From contig JAUCBN010000006.1 of assembly GCA_035048815.1 (NCBI GenBank), positions 19,793,001-19,857,000 on the forward strand: a stretch of 64,000 nt of DNA, read 5' to 3'. The stretch comes from Abelmoschus esculentus (taxonomy: Eukaryota > Streptophyta > Magnoliopsida > Malvales > Malvaceae). This document shows positions 36,575-48,603 of this stretch, piece after piece. The position numbers and the translations under genes are program-made. Within the stretch, counting starts at the first letter, position 1, and every line of letters begins with the position of its first letter. Under the pieces are notes generated by a model. The model did not search any database. It was not told where the DNA came from and saw only the letters and a list, made by a program, of their open reading frames with translations.

Positions 36575-38925
36575 TTCCACAAATCAGTATGGAACTGTAC
36601 ATTCTGTTTCTTTGTTACATGTAATTTCAACTCTAGAGTCATGTTTGGCCGGTTGACAAATTACGTCTACAATTCACGTTTATAGTATAAATTATAGCCA
36701 CATAAATATAAATTTTGAGATAATATTAAGTATTTTAATAACATAAATAATGCTGAAATCCTTTTTTAATCGCTAATTATTTAAGAATATATTCAATATT
36801 AAGTTATTAAAAAATAAGAAAAATAAATATTTTATGAATTTTATTTAGGGTAAACTAACTCTAAGGCGACTAAACTTTGTTCTATTCTATTTTGAGACCA
36901 TTGACTATTAATTTCAAGTCAGTGACCAGTAATTAATTGTTAATTGTTAATGGAAGTGTTGAGGCGATAGCTAGTAGATTTGTATAAGTACAATTCGGTC
37001 TACATTACTTATATATTTGCACTTATTTAAGTCAACAAGTTCAACGCTAGTTAGTATTCAATTATGTATTCATGTTTTAACTAAAGTCAACTTAATTTAC
37101 ATCATATTTTAATAAACAAAATACTTTTCATTAGTCTAATTAAATCAAAGAACAAATAAAAATAAAAAATATTAAAGATAAAGAAACATTTTTAAGTTAA
37201 AATATAAATAAAATATATTTTAAAATTAAGATAAGAGTGAAGAAATATAATTTAGGAAGATATGTTGACAATAACAAAAGATGGATTATTTCATTACTGA
37301 AACTTTATACATATATGTACAAGGAAATAGGATAAGCATGAATAAGAAATGGTAACCGAACCTATCAATTCATTATGCCAGCACACCATTTTTATAACAA
37401 ACCTCCAGCTTGTTGTACCAATTGACAGCTGACGTAATAAATTCTAGTTGTCATCGTTCAACAAAGAGTAATAAAATGTATTTTTAAGTTTAAATATATT
37501 TTAAACTGTTAAAAATTGGTACATTTGATAAAAATTATCGCTTAATTTAATCTTGAAATTTTTGATTTGAAGTGGTATTAAATTGATTATTTATTTAAGA
37601 ATTTAGGTACTTTTTAACGTCACTTTACTTGAAGATAGACGTATACAACGCCACCATTTCGCTTGGTGACGGGCCCGTTATAACCGAATAAAAAAAATAT
37701 TAATTCATTAATTAAAGTGTTGAGAATAGTTTCGATTCGAAATATGAATAAGATAACCACAATATTATTGCATAAAAAAATACAACATGACATGAAAGTA
37801 AATAATACAACAACATAAACCAAAAATGAAGCATGTAAGTAAATTGCATAACCATAATAAAATAAGATGCATGCATAAGATAAATCTAAACAATGACCTA
37901 ATCAACAATGAAAAGGACTAAACTGGAATAAAATAAAATCCCGAACTGAAATCAAAAGAAAAAAATGAACCTGAAATTAAAGATTAAAATGAAAAAACAG
38001 TGAAGGCAAAGGGCCGAAAATAAAAAAGGCAAGAAGACGGGGGACACGATCGAAAATAAACAGAAATTAGCTTTTGATCTGGGCAGTCGGCGCGTGTGAC
38101 GCGTGTGGTTCTAGAATCCTTCATCGCCTTTGATCTGGACCGTTGGATCCAAATTGGATCCAACGGTGGACGATTGGCTGCACATGCAATAAAGGGCATT
38201 AAATTAGGGTTTTTTCATTTAATTGACCGGTTTGGGTCAATTGTTTTGGGCTAACGGGTTATTGGTTGTGTGGGTTTTGTTATTTATTACTATGGACTTG
38301 TAATTTAAATTATTTCTGGGTTACAAATGTGTAAATGGACTGAAAACATTTAATTAATGGGTATATTATTTAGTTATTGGGTTTTTATTTATATGTTATC
38401 ATAATGATAGTAATAATGAAATAATAATAATAAGATAAATAATAATAAAAATAATAAAAACAGAAATAAATAATATAAGTAATTTATAATGTTTTTAGAT
38501 TTTTTCTAATGCGAATATGTAACAATAATAATAGTAATGGTAATAATAATAATAATAATATAAATAACAATAATAAAAAGAAAGCCAAAAATAAATAATA
38601 ATGGTTAGTAATAAAAGCGTAAAAGAAACAAAATATATACACAAAAGATTGGATTAAAATAGTAACCATATTTTTGATTTGTGGTATAAATAACAAAAAT
38701 AGCAATATATATATATATATGTATTTTTTAAAGTTAAGGATAATAAACATAATGCTTATATTGTTTTTTTCATCTTTTCATTTTTATTTTATTTTACAAG
38801 CTCGTGATAAACGTATATAATACTTATTCTAAGGTATTACTTTATTATTATATTTTTATTTTTTAATAATTTTAAAATATTATGATATAAGATGGTTCTT
38901 GACATGGTATTTTCGGTGTTGTATC
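36575..38925. other. Intergenic region between AAE and the LINE relic
   Basis: No gene is recognised. The first kilobase is AT-rich. About 37620-38300 is less AT-rich and includes ttggatccaaattggatcca (38138-38157), a palindromic word next to gatctggaccg and caacggtggacg. That style is common in plant LTR or Helitron sequence, but nothing classifiable was found. 38400-38760 is A/T triplet-type low complexity. Confidence 0.45.
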
Positions 38926-39320
38926 ATGTAGTGGTTGTTTTACGGGATCACACAAGAGAATAGATTTTTGGGTTTTCTAAATTCATAGGGGTTTGTTTAG
39001 TTGTTGATGCCGAGTTGTAGGGTGTGTTTATTGGTTTGGAGAATACTTAGAACTGAGGGTTTCGACAAGTAATTATTGAATTTGATAGCTTGGATGTCTT
39101 ATGTTTACTTCGTGGTGATCTATCAATTCAACGTGGATCCTCTCCATTGATGCACTTAAATCAGTTACGACAGCGGGGTGGACTATTCCATTCCAACATG
39201 TGGGTCATGGGATAATAAGATTGTTGATGGTCTTGCCAAAAAATTTCTTTTAATAGTTTTGATGTAGTCTATTATTCGATACCCCCTTTAGTAGTTGTCG
39301 AGGCTTTATCGAAGGATATA
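38926..39320 (+). pseudogene. RNase H relic of a non-LTR retrotransposon (LINE)
   Basis: A single frame reads VVVLRDHTRE, stop, IFGFSKFIGVCLVVDAEL, stop, GVFIGLE, then FRQVIIEFDSLDVLCLLRGD and on to QLRQRGG. With a frameshift come NKIVDGLAKK and FNSFDVVYYSIPPLVVVEAL. This matches the RNase H-type domain at the C-terminus of plant LINE reverse transcriptases (family pattern GG-x-LRD, AEL-x-A, E-x-DS, N-x-VAD-x-LAK). Stops fall where Trp is usual, as TAG. The reverse transcriptase itself was not found. Confidence 0.75.
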
Positions 39321-40745
39321 ATAATAGTGATTACAATATTATCCATTCTAGAATATAATCTTCACCATTTGACATTGATCGCTCAATCACTTTGCTAACA
39401 TCGCTGGTGTTCGAACCCGTGACCTTTAAGAACAACAACTATTCCATTAACCGCTTGGGCTAGAATACTCGTGATTTTTTATAACATTTATACTTCCTCT
39501 CCATTCTCAATAATGACATGACATTCCTCAAGAATAATGTTTGCACCATTATATTTTACATGTAATAAGCATGCTAAACATATATCACATTATTTCCGGT
39601 CATTAATTTGTAGTAGGCTACTTAAGCCATTTTCACTTTTTAAACCAAATTAAATTAGCATTCATGTCATGCATTGGATGATTTGAATGATGACAGGAAA
39701 TTGCTAAGTTTAATTTCCCATGCTTTTATATTACTTTTGCCTAATCTGTTCAAAGCTGAAACTAAGCAAACACTTATTAAAAAAAGTTATTTTTGGATAT
39801 TTAGCTATGAGTTGTAGACTACTCCTAAAAATAGATTTCTAAATTTGTTTTATTATTATTTTTAAAAAGAAATTAATATAAAAATATCAAATATTAAGAT
39901 TATAAATAAACAAAAAAAATATGTTTAATGTGGATTTTCTCAAATGCAACGTGATTTATTAATACAATTATAATTTTTAATTTGAATGATGAATTTCATT
40001 CGAGACATCTAAAAAAGAGTAAAAAAAATTCCCACAATCTTATACTTTTTGTGTCCCTACTAAAAGAATCTTAAAAATTAAATTTTAAACCCTGACTTTA
40101 AATTTCATATCTTAAACCCTAAACCCTTAATTCCTAAAAATACACCATATCCTTAATTCGCTAAACCTTAACCACAATCTTTAATTTTAAACCTTAAAAT
40201 CTAAACCTAAACTCACTGTTTTAAACTGAGAACACCAATAAAATATAATAAAAAGGCAAACTACTTGTGCCCAACGAAAAGGGTGTTATTAAATGCATCT
40301 TTTCATGGGCAAAATACAGCACCATAAACCATACTCAAATTTGAGAAAATCACATAAAAAAGCAAGCAAGTCTTGTGGACATGAAATACCACGTTCATGA
40401 AGATGAATTAGGGACCACATGACACTTGAAACCGTCACCTTATCCCCATAATTCCTATGGTGGAACTGCCTTAATTTCCAAAACTAAGGGCCCTCAAACA
40501 AATTGTGGGAAAATAAATTAAAAAAATTAAAGAATTCTGGAAATTTAAACTCAACAAGAACCACAAACATATCAATCACTTTTCTTAGGCATTGAAAGAG
40601 GGAAAGATGAGGGATACTTAACAAACTTATATATATCTGTATAATTAACTTTTCAGTAAATAAACTGTTCGTCCAAAATCAAAATTAACAAGTATAGCTT
40701 CACGTATATATATGAAAATCAGTATTTTATCTAATACTACCTAAG
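39321..40745. other. Intergenic, 3' flank of BEL1
   Basis: No gene is present. At 39408-39460 a gtgttcgaacccgtgacc...ccgcttgggctag segment resembles tRNA-like or SINE sequence but does not fold as a tRNA. At 40015-40240 there is a ccctaaaccctt-containing repeat that is related, in inverted orientation, to one at 44440-44625. A TA-dinucleotide run lies at 40746-40775. Confidence 0.45.

Positions 40746-40775
<30 letters not shown>
40746..40775. repeat. (TA)15 microsatellite
   Basis: A perfect TA run just downstream of the BEL1 stop codon, in the expected 3'UTR. Confidence 0.9.
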
Positions 40776-40777
<2 letters not shown>

Positions 40778-40798
40778 TTCATCTACATCGTTTGAATG

Positions 40799-43296
40799 CT
40801 ATCCAGCCAAATCATGAAGCAGCTGTTCACCCATCAAGCTCCTGTAAGGCAAATGCTGTCCTTCACCATCTAAAAGTGTGTACTGAACTGGTTCACAATC
40901 TTCGATTTGGTCTCTAGGGTAAAACAACGAGTTTTGTGATGGTGGGGTGAAGGCTAAGCTCACCCCATTCTCACCATGCTGTTGTAACCCTAATGTCAAT
41001 GACACACCCGATCCACCGTTGAAACTTTGATTATTACCACTGTGGTCACTTCCATAAGATACCCCACCAGCAGCTGCTGTTTGATGACTGTAGGAAGAGA
41101 AGTCCAAATCCATGGCGCCATACGTTGAAAAACCTTGTGGATGCAAGCTGTGCCGGTTCGCTTGGGTTTTGGAATCATTTCGCACTGGGTTTGTAGTGAT
41201 AATGGAAGAGAGACATTCTGATTCAACTCGAACAAGCTGGTCCGGGGTGGGTTTTCGATCATTCTGATTAAGGTGGCCGATATTATCGTTAATACCAGTG
41301 ACTCCATGAGGTGAGGCCATGTTGTTTTCATGCTCCTTTGTTTCTTCCAAATACATTTCTTCTACCATTGGTTTCCATAGTCTCACTCTAGCATTGATGA
41401 ACCAATTGGATACCTATTGGAACACAAGTAAAAACAATACTCACCATATATATATATATATAATAATATGACCAAATATATTATATAGTATAAGATTTTG
41501 GTATATGTGATGCAAATACAATAATTGGAAATGATTATAATAACTTGAGATCCCAACAATATATGCTCCATCGATCATATAAATCAATTCACGTGAAGTT
41601 AATATTATTATTGTATAATAGAGGGTTGTGGACATGCCTGGCTTCTTGAGAGACCTGTTTGGCGAGCTAAGATATGTTTATCAACATCACTTGGATACCT
41701 GCAAAATATAGAGTTGAAACTTTAAAAGCAACCGAAAACAATTAATTTCAAGTAAAAGCACTTAAAAAGTGCTTCTAGGTTGCCAAAAGCAACCAAATGC
41801 ATGAGACTCGACACAAGAAGAGTGTATTTCATGTATGGAAAGAGTTTTGAAATTTATAAAGGGAGAGGGATTTACGGGTGTAGAAAATGCTCAAATAACC
41901 AAGCTCTAAGAACCGAGACTGATCTTTCAGGCAGGCCTCTTTGGGGTCTCCATGGATGAGCCTCCATGTTCATTTGCTGAAAAGCCCTTTGTTGCCTTAA
42001 TGCTTGATCGAGGATCTTCAGCCTTGGGGTTTCGCCTTTTGTTGTCCCGGGTGCAACCGTGTCCTTTTCTCCCATGGCCATCCTCGTAGCTTTAATTTGG
42101 CTAACGATGCCATCCCTTAAGCATCTAAAATGCCTCGACATAGCCTTGGATGCTAAAGCTGAATACACGGATGCTGCCCCAATGCCAACCACTGCTTCAA
42201 AGGATGATACCACCGCTTTCATTTGATCACAATAGTGCTTGTATCTTCTATCCACCTAAACATGTCAACAAAGGGAAATGAGAATTAAAAGCTTGAGTCC
42301 CCATGATGAAAGCATTTATGGGGAGGCCCCCCAAGTCACTAAATTAGTTCAAGAAACCGAAGTTTGAGTCCCCATTCCAATCAATCGCCTAATTTTCGTA
42401 ATTTGGGTTAAGAAAAATTTCTTCCTTTTTATTGAAAAGATGCGATCTTTGAGGATTAAAAGGTGATTACATACCTCTTCCAGCATTGAAAGCAGCTTGT
42501 TTTTTCTTTTCTGTAACTCCATGAAATCAAGGGATTGTTTCATTGAAGAGCTAGCTCCATTTTCACCCTCCCCTTGTTTGTTGATGTTCAGGGTCGACAG
42601 CTTCTGTTTCGTCGCATCAAATTGTTTAGTTCCCAGGCTGCAGAACTCATTCAAAAGTTCTTGCGCAGGTCCCAAGTAGTTTGAATTCCTCAGTTGGTAC
42701 TGCCCTTGATGATGTAAATTTGCAGGCTTTACAAAGAACCCATTTCTAGAACTTGATGAACCAATGAACCTCATATCATCATGCTGATTATCATAGCCCT
42801 GACTGGCCTGCATAAGTTGAAAAGACTGCAGCCCAATACCAGCGGGATTGCTGGATGAAAGAGAGAGTGACAGACCTTGACTTGGCCTCTCATTTCCCTC
42901 ACAAGGCAAAACACACCTCAAGGAAGAATCATCAAGAAGCAACCTGTTCTCTTGCCAAGGACCAGCCTCGGTTCCAACTATTAGATTCTCAGTACTGGTT
43001 TCAGATAACCCAGTGGTGAACTCGGGTTTGTGGAACTCAACATGTTGATAGAACTCGGTCGTTGACTCATTCACTGCCTTGGAAGAAGGACCTGCAGTGC
43101 TGTTGCTTCCGTTTTTGTTGAACAACCCATTCATCTCCATGCCTGTGGTCAAGTTGAAGATCTCAGGGTTGGATTCAAAGCCTTGGATCTGATTCACGAG
43201 ATGAGTTGAGTTACCAGATGAAACATCTGAATAACAAAAACCAGAAGACGACACAATATTATTCCTTGATTTATCATCACAGATTTCTCTAACCAT
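40799..43296 (-). CDS. BEL1: BELL-class TALE homeodomain protein, BEL1 homologue
   Basis: Four coding exons (minus): 43296-42475, 42255-41876, 41698-41638, 41413-40799, giving 625 aa (Arabidopsis BEL1 is about 610). The SKY box is at about 205-219 (SNYLGPAQELLNEFCSLG). The BELL domain is at about 255-326 (DFMELQKRKNKLLSMLEE through SRHFRCLRDG). The TALE homeodomain is at about 378-440, with the three-residue Pro-Tyr-Pro loop at 401-403 and WFINARVR from 425. BEL1-specific features are VNQIQGF near the N-terminus, RPSQGLSLSLSSSNP (138-151), the VSLTLGLQ / GVSLAF motifs and the C-terminal LLHDLAG. BEL1 acts in the nucleus with KNOX partners and controls ovule integument identity in Arabidopsis, which is family knowledge. 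Intron 3, inside the homeobox, has a GC donor. Confidence 0.93.
41414..41637 (-). other. GC-AG intron inside the BEL1 homeobox
   Basis: On the minus strand the exon ends AGAAGCCAG and the intron begins GCATGTCC. The acceptor is GTTCCAATAG before GTATCCAATTGG. The joined protein reads SRSQVSNWFINARVR exactly as in other BELL proteins, so this boundary is fixed. No usable GT lies at the junction. Confidence 0.88.
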
Positions 43297-43377
43297 GTTC
43301 CTTCCTTTTAATCTCTATGCTTCTTCACTTTGCCCACTATAGTTTCTGAGATACTGATAAAAAACTTGATGCTGATT

Positions 43378-43582
43378 CTGCAATGAAAACAATTCTAACA
43401 AGATCAACTCCAAAAATAAAAGGAACACATAATAATTAAAGCACAGTTATGAATTATAGTTCGTACACACAGATCAATTCTTGGAAGAACAAGATTTATG
43501 AGTTTTGAAAAGCTTGGTTTATTTTTATTTTCATTTCTTCAATTGGAACAAACTTAATGAAGAGAGAAAAGGGATGCCTCAC
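43378..43582 (-). other. Probable 5'UTR intron and promoter of BEL1
   Basis: On the minus strand a donor ATATCCG/GTGAGG at about 43583 and an acceptor TTTTCATTGCAG at 43378 bound an intron of about 205 bp upstream of the ATG. The leader exon is rich in CCTCCT/CTTC pyrimidines. A TATA-like AAATATAAGG lies on the minus strand at about 43694-43703. Confidence 0.55.
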
Positions 43583-43719
43583 CGGATATGGACCAAGAAA
43601 CTTTGTTGCTAAAGAATGAACAGATATGGATGACAGGATATTAATGATGATGAAGGAGGAGGAAGAGGAGGAGGAAAGAAATCTTTGGTTTTCCCTTATA
43701 TTTGTATTTTATGTTAAGA

Positions 43720-45240
43720 ACCCAGCATGGTGTGGCATGAAAATACACCCTAGGTGGGATAAAATCTTCCCTACAAAAAAGAAGTATCAGATGAAGGGGG
43801 GATGATGGGGCCCCTTATGCAGCATCGCCATGATCATATTCACACTGCTCCTTTCTCTCCTATGCTTCTCCTTTTTCTCTCACTAGCTCAAGTGGGTCAA
43901 TGCGTTGTACCAGTAAATATTGAAGGGAGATGTTTTCTTTTATCAAATACTTGATTAAATCGATACTTATAAAAGATATATAAAAATATTAAAATAAGAA
44001 AATTCTCCTCAATTATTTCATATCTAACAATAAAATATAACTTATAATAAGACAAGCAAACAAAATATTTTAGGATGATACCTATTAAAGAAAATAAAAT
44101 TTGATTTAAATTAAATTATTTAACTCGATTTAAGGTTAAAATTTGATTTATTTTGCCTTGAATCATAATTTATAAATTTGACTAAAAAATTAAATCAAGT
44201 TTTAATTATAAAATAAAAATTAAAATAATTTAAAATTTTTAGTAATTAACAAAATAACTCAATTCTATATTCAAATTAAATTTATCAATCATGCATGGTA
44301 TATTATCATATCATATATGAAAATATAAATATATATATATATATTGTATATGAATATAAAAAATATTGATATTAGAATCAATGTGTAAAGTTAAGAGGTG
44401 GAAATCGTCTATCTCTTTTTCATGTCTCCTTTCATACCTCCATTTTAAATTAAAGGATTTAGGGTTCTGGTTAGGGTTTAAGAAATTAAGGGTAAGATAT
44501 ATTTTTAGGGTGTATGGTTTAGGATATAAAAAATAAGAGTTAAGGTTTAAATTTTATTTTTTAAAAATTTTCAATAAGATGCATGAAAGGAGGCATGATA
44601 AAGAGCCAAAGGATTTTTACTCAAAGTTAACACTAAATATATGTATATAAAAATATACGTGCACAGTTGTGTATATGTAAATAAAATATATATACAAAAA
44701 TACATATATACAATTAAATTTATATAAAAACTCAAAAAAAATCATTTAATTCAACTCGACTTAAATTTTATATTTTTTTTAATTTTAAAAATTAAATAAA
44801 ATTTAAATTATAAAAGAATTATAAACTTAAAAAAATCAAAAAAAAAATTATTCAACTGCTACTAACATTTAAAGAGAAAAAAAATGATTAAAAGGAGAAA
44901 TCCCCGGGCATCCACAGTACTGAAGTAACACGCACGGTGAAGCCCAGGCTAGGATATGGTAAAGAACAGAGAGTAGTGATGGTTCATTGCCTGCTGTCCA
45001 AACTACGAGCCGTCAATTGACATGATCTGTTCCTCACTTTGCCTGTTCCTTCTTAATACTTTCTTTCTCACAAAAACAATCCTCGTTTGATTCTATTTTT
45101 AATTTAATTGGAGTATCACTTATTGATATTATTTTTAATGTACAGATAATTATCAGTAGGTGGTTCTGATTCTACATATAATAAGAAAAATGATACAAGG
45201 TTTCAGTAAAAAAATGTCATGACGGTTTAAAAATTTACTA
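43720..45240. other. Intergenic between BEL1 and the gypsy fragment
   Basis: Mostly A/T low complexity with no gene. 44440-44625 is a repeat with tagggtt and ttagggtttaag words, inverted relative to the one at 40015-40240 on the other side of BEL1. Confidence 0.5.
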
Positions 45241-46654
45241 TATATGTTTTGTCGTCTAGGCGAGTCGCACTAAGGGTCGTCGCAGTTGCCTAGGCGAGGT
45301 TATGTCTTGTCGACAAATCAACTTTTCATAGTTCGACAGAGTATCTTTGTATGTCTCCTCCTTATCCCTAAGCGAAGAGAACTGTTGAAGTCCACGTCTT
45401 GATGATACCTCCCAGCATGAATCAAGGATGAACAACAACCAAACACATGCGTCTTATTAGTCTCTGAAATCCTGAGTGGTTTATCTCTAAACCGAATTAG
45501 TCAATGCCCTTGAGCAAAGACCGTATTCTCTCGTTTCGTGAGCCTAACTCTCCCGATATTAGATAGATAGATTTTTCTTCACATACTATCATCTCGAGCT
45601 CATATGCAAAGAAGAGTAAATGTCAAGAGAGAATAAACTATGAAATAAGTTTTGTATTAATAAATATCAAATATAATACAACCTTGTTCTCCAACTACTC
45701 CACAACAACCTAAAACCTCGAAAGGGTTTTAGAACATGGTGTAATCGGTGACCAAGAGTTTATGCTATAGAATTCTTCAATCCAACTCCTCTAAACCTAG
45801 ACCTAATGTGTGGCTTATATAGGACAAGCCCTAAGTTAAAGTCTTCCATATAAGGGAAGAGTTGTACAAGAAAAAGAATATAGCTCATAATTAAACTAGG
45901 ACACTTTATTTTATTTCCTAAAATAACTCTTTATTTCTGCGTTGACTTTTGACCAAGGCTTGACTCCTTTGATCGTCTCTTTCTCTCGCTTTATGTTCGT
46001 TAAGATCGATGTCTTTTTCTTTTTCTGTCAAGCACCAGTTATTATTTTTATTCTGATACCGCGGCCTTCAAAGTGCTGCCATGGCGGATACTAATCTGTA
46101 ATTCAGTATATATCCTCTTATCTAGCCATTCATATAATGCATTTCCTGTCTAAGAAAGAAAATTATCAAATGTATCTGTTTTATGTCAAATAATAGATAG
46201 ATTCATGAATTACGTAATTGGACATTGCATTATGGAAAATAAGCAGAATTGCCTAGTATTGTTCTTAAATTTGTCCTTAATTGGCAATAAACGAATGAGA
46301 AAATGATATAAAAATTAGGACTTTTATACACTTATCAAATACCCCCAAACTCGAACTATTGTTTGTCCTCAAGCAATGCAAAAGATAAACTTAAGTCAGA
46401 AATTTTAGAGTAATATACCGTCCTGCCTACCGCGGCAAAAATCTTTTCTTAACTCGGCCTCTTCTAGATTTTAGGAATTTCTCGGAACTGGACTATAAGT
46501 TTTAGTGGGTGGGTGCGTAGCTGTGTCAAAGCTGATTTTCTAAGTTTTAATATTTTTTCTAGCTCAAGACTTTTGACTTAAATTTTTATCCGAATCTTCT
46601 TTTTCTCTTTCACCCTAATTGTATATTAATATATATTGTTATATACTTATACTG

Positions 46655-46806
46655 CTTGAGCCAGTTTCGGGCACCTCAAGTGTTTAGCTATTCTTACTAG
46701 AGCCAATTTCGGGCACCTCTAGTAAGTGGGAGAAAGTTTAAGTCCTAGAGTCAGTGATGAGCACCTTTATAGACTAACTAGAACCGGTGATAGGCACCTC
46801 TAGTTA
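46655..46806. repeat. Four hairpin repeats in the gypsy spacer
   Basis: Each unit is an inverted repeat around a loop ending GCAC. Unit 1, 46655-46680: arms CTTGAG / CTCAAG. Unit 2, 46693-46726: arms CTTACTAGAG / CTCTAGTAAG. Unit 3, about 46741-46775: imperfect arms AGTCCTAGAG / CTTTATAGACT. Unit 4, 46775-46806: arms TAACTAGA / TCTAGTTA. The loops of units 1 and 2 are nearly the same (CCAGTTTCGGGCAC, CCAATTTCGGGCAC), and unit 4 has CCGGTGATAGGCAC. The stems differ in sequence but stay complementary. Confidence 0.85.
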
Positions 46807-47514
46807 CAATTTAAGCTTAAGTCCTTATTGATTTTCAAAGAAAAAAACTTTTAAAATCAATTAAGACTAGCAGTGTTTGCATATTTTCAGGCTCACAGTC
46901 TAATCCTAAGTACTAATCCTAGTAAACCTTTCGGAATTCAAGTCTGGTGAATGGTGCAGACTGCGGCGGCGGCTAGAGAATATATTATTGCTGAGGCAGT
47001 TTCAATAAAATTCAGCAAACTTAAAAAATTTGCAAAAATTAAAGACAGTTGATAAGGCAAGATTTAAGGCACATAAATTAAGGCAATTAAGATAGTTTTC
47101 ATACATTGCAGATATTTACATTTACAAAATAGGATCAATATTCCCCTAAATTCGAGGGATGCATTATTCTCAGTGCATGGAAAAAGATAGAAAAATAAAA
47201 GAAAATCAAAAATAAAAAAAATATAAAAAACATAAAAAATAAAAGAAAAACTACCGTCCTTTTTAAAATGTGGAGGATCCAAATGAATCCTCTAAATCGT
47301 TGTCGATTATGAGTTTGTGGTGTGTCTTTGGGGGCTGTTGGGCGGCCGCCTTTGGTGAGCTCACCGTTGGTTATGAAGTTTATGAGGAAGTCCTAAAACA
47401 AAAATTTAAAGTAAAACTTAAGCCTAAAATTTATATAGTGATACCTAAATAGTAAAAGAAAAGTAGGGGATTAGTGCATAATAGGAGAGGACGTGAAGTC
47501 TTCTCCTAATATGA

Positions 47515-48207
47515 CTATTTCTTTGATTTCCTGAGAATTTGGTCCTGTTTGAGGCGTTGTCCGTTAATTTGAAATTCATGTTCATCTTGTTGCGATTTGA
47601 TTGTGACTGCTTCGTGAGGATGTGTTTGAACAACATCAAATGGTGCAGACCATTTAGATTTTAGTTTTCCAAGAAAGAGCATCAATCGGGAATTGTAGAG
47701 TAAAACTTGTTGCCCTGGCAATATCTGTCTTGGTAGCAGTTTCTGATCATGTCATCTTTTTGTTTTTTCCTTATATATTCTAGTATTTTCATATGTTGTT
47801 GTTCTGAATTCGTCGATTTCATTAAGATCCAGTAATCTTTTATGCCCTGCTTTTTCCCAATCCATGTTGACCATTCTATTGCCCAATATGCTTTATGTTT
47901 TATTTTCAGTGGAGATGGCATGATTTTCCGTATACTAGTTGATAGAGATATTTTCAGTGGAGTTTTGAACGTTGTTCTATATGTTCAAAGTGCATCATCC
48001 AATCGAGTGGAACAATCTTTTCGCGTTGGATTGGTAACTTTTTTCAGTACTGTTTTGAGTTCTATGTTCGACACTTCTGCTTGCCCGTTCGTTTGTGAGT
48101 GGTATGTTGTGGTAATCTTGTGCGTCACTCCCAATTTTTTTAAGACCACGACAATTTATTTATTGTCAAAATGTTTCCTCCATCGGTTCTGATGGAGGTT
48201 GTATCAA
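47515..48207 (-). pseudogene. Broken integrase of the gypsy element
   Basis: From about 48200 downward the minus strand shows RTDGG (the second Asp region of the DDE core), GVTHKITTTYHSQTNGQAEV, then a stop where Trp is usual before TYRTTFKTP, and HKAYWAIEW. The C-terminal block follows with YNSRLMLF and GKLKSKWSAPF (47580-47720). The order matches the integrase core and C-terminal domain of plant Ty3/gypsy polyproteins. Stops and frame changes make it inactive. Confidence 0.8.
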
Positions 48208-48603
48208 TATACTTAATACTGGTACGATATGGGTATCTTAATACTGGTACGTAAGACATTAATTTCAGTTTTGTTGAGGGGATTAAATTTTCCAATTTTC
48301 AAAATTAAGAGAGAGCTTTTTACATATCAAACTTGATGTATCCAATTTGCAGTCGGCTAACTCAGGTCTACTGTTACTGGGTTGAATATTTTGCCATTTT
48401 ATTTCCACTTAGTCAGCAAAGCCCAAATACAATAATTTGGAATTAATTGGTCCAAGAGACATTAAAATCAGCATTTTCCTCGATCTCAGCTCGTTCATCT
48501 GTTTCTATTTCACGCAATTGTTCACCATCGTCTCCTTTTTTTACCTTTTTCTTCTTCGTCGACTTCCATAGCAACATCAATCGGAGGTCTAGGAGAGTGA
48601 GAA

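Larger units (their letters stand above)
45245..48207 (-). mobile_element. Truncated Ty3/gypsy retrotransposon, 3' half
   Basis: On the minus strand the order is integrase end, long noncoding spacer, polypurine tract (gtttggggg at about 46341-46349) and a putative 3' LTR. The LTR runs from TGATAAG at about 46337 down to GACGACAAAACA at about 45245, near 1.09 kb, with TG...CA ends. The left part of pol, gag and the 5' LTR are missing. The break at about 48207 lies some 400 bp from the beta-adaptin start codon. The spacer-plus-PPT layout resembles Athila/Tat-type gypsy elements. That subgroup is inferred. Confidence 0.7.

Noticed and set aside
36355..36642. 95-codon minus-strand frame with repeated NLITY words
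   Set aside because: It is the reverse of the three 48-bp repeats at the AAE stop codon. The repeated residues come from the tandem DNA and not from a protein.
38484..38750. 88-codon Leu/Phe-rich minus-strand frame
   Set aside because: It is the product of A/T triplet low complexity (AATAATAAT), not a membrane protein.
39408..39460. tRNA-like gtgttcgaaccc word
   Set aside because: Only a B-box-like word is present, with no matching arms, so it is not a tRNA gene.
40085..40215. Telomere-like ccctaaaccc words
   Set aside because: The words are few and irregular and are part of the dispersed repeat also found at 44.4 kb. It is not an interstitial telomere tract.
47842..48192. 116-codon plus-strand frame
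   Set aside because: It is antisense to the integrase relic, whose minus-strand reading matches known motifs.
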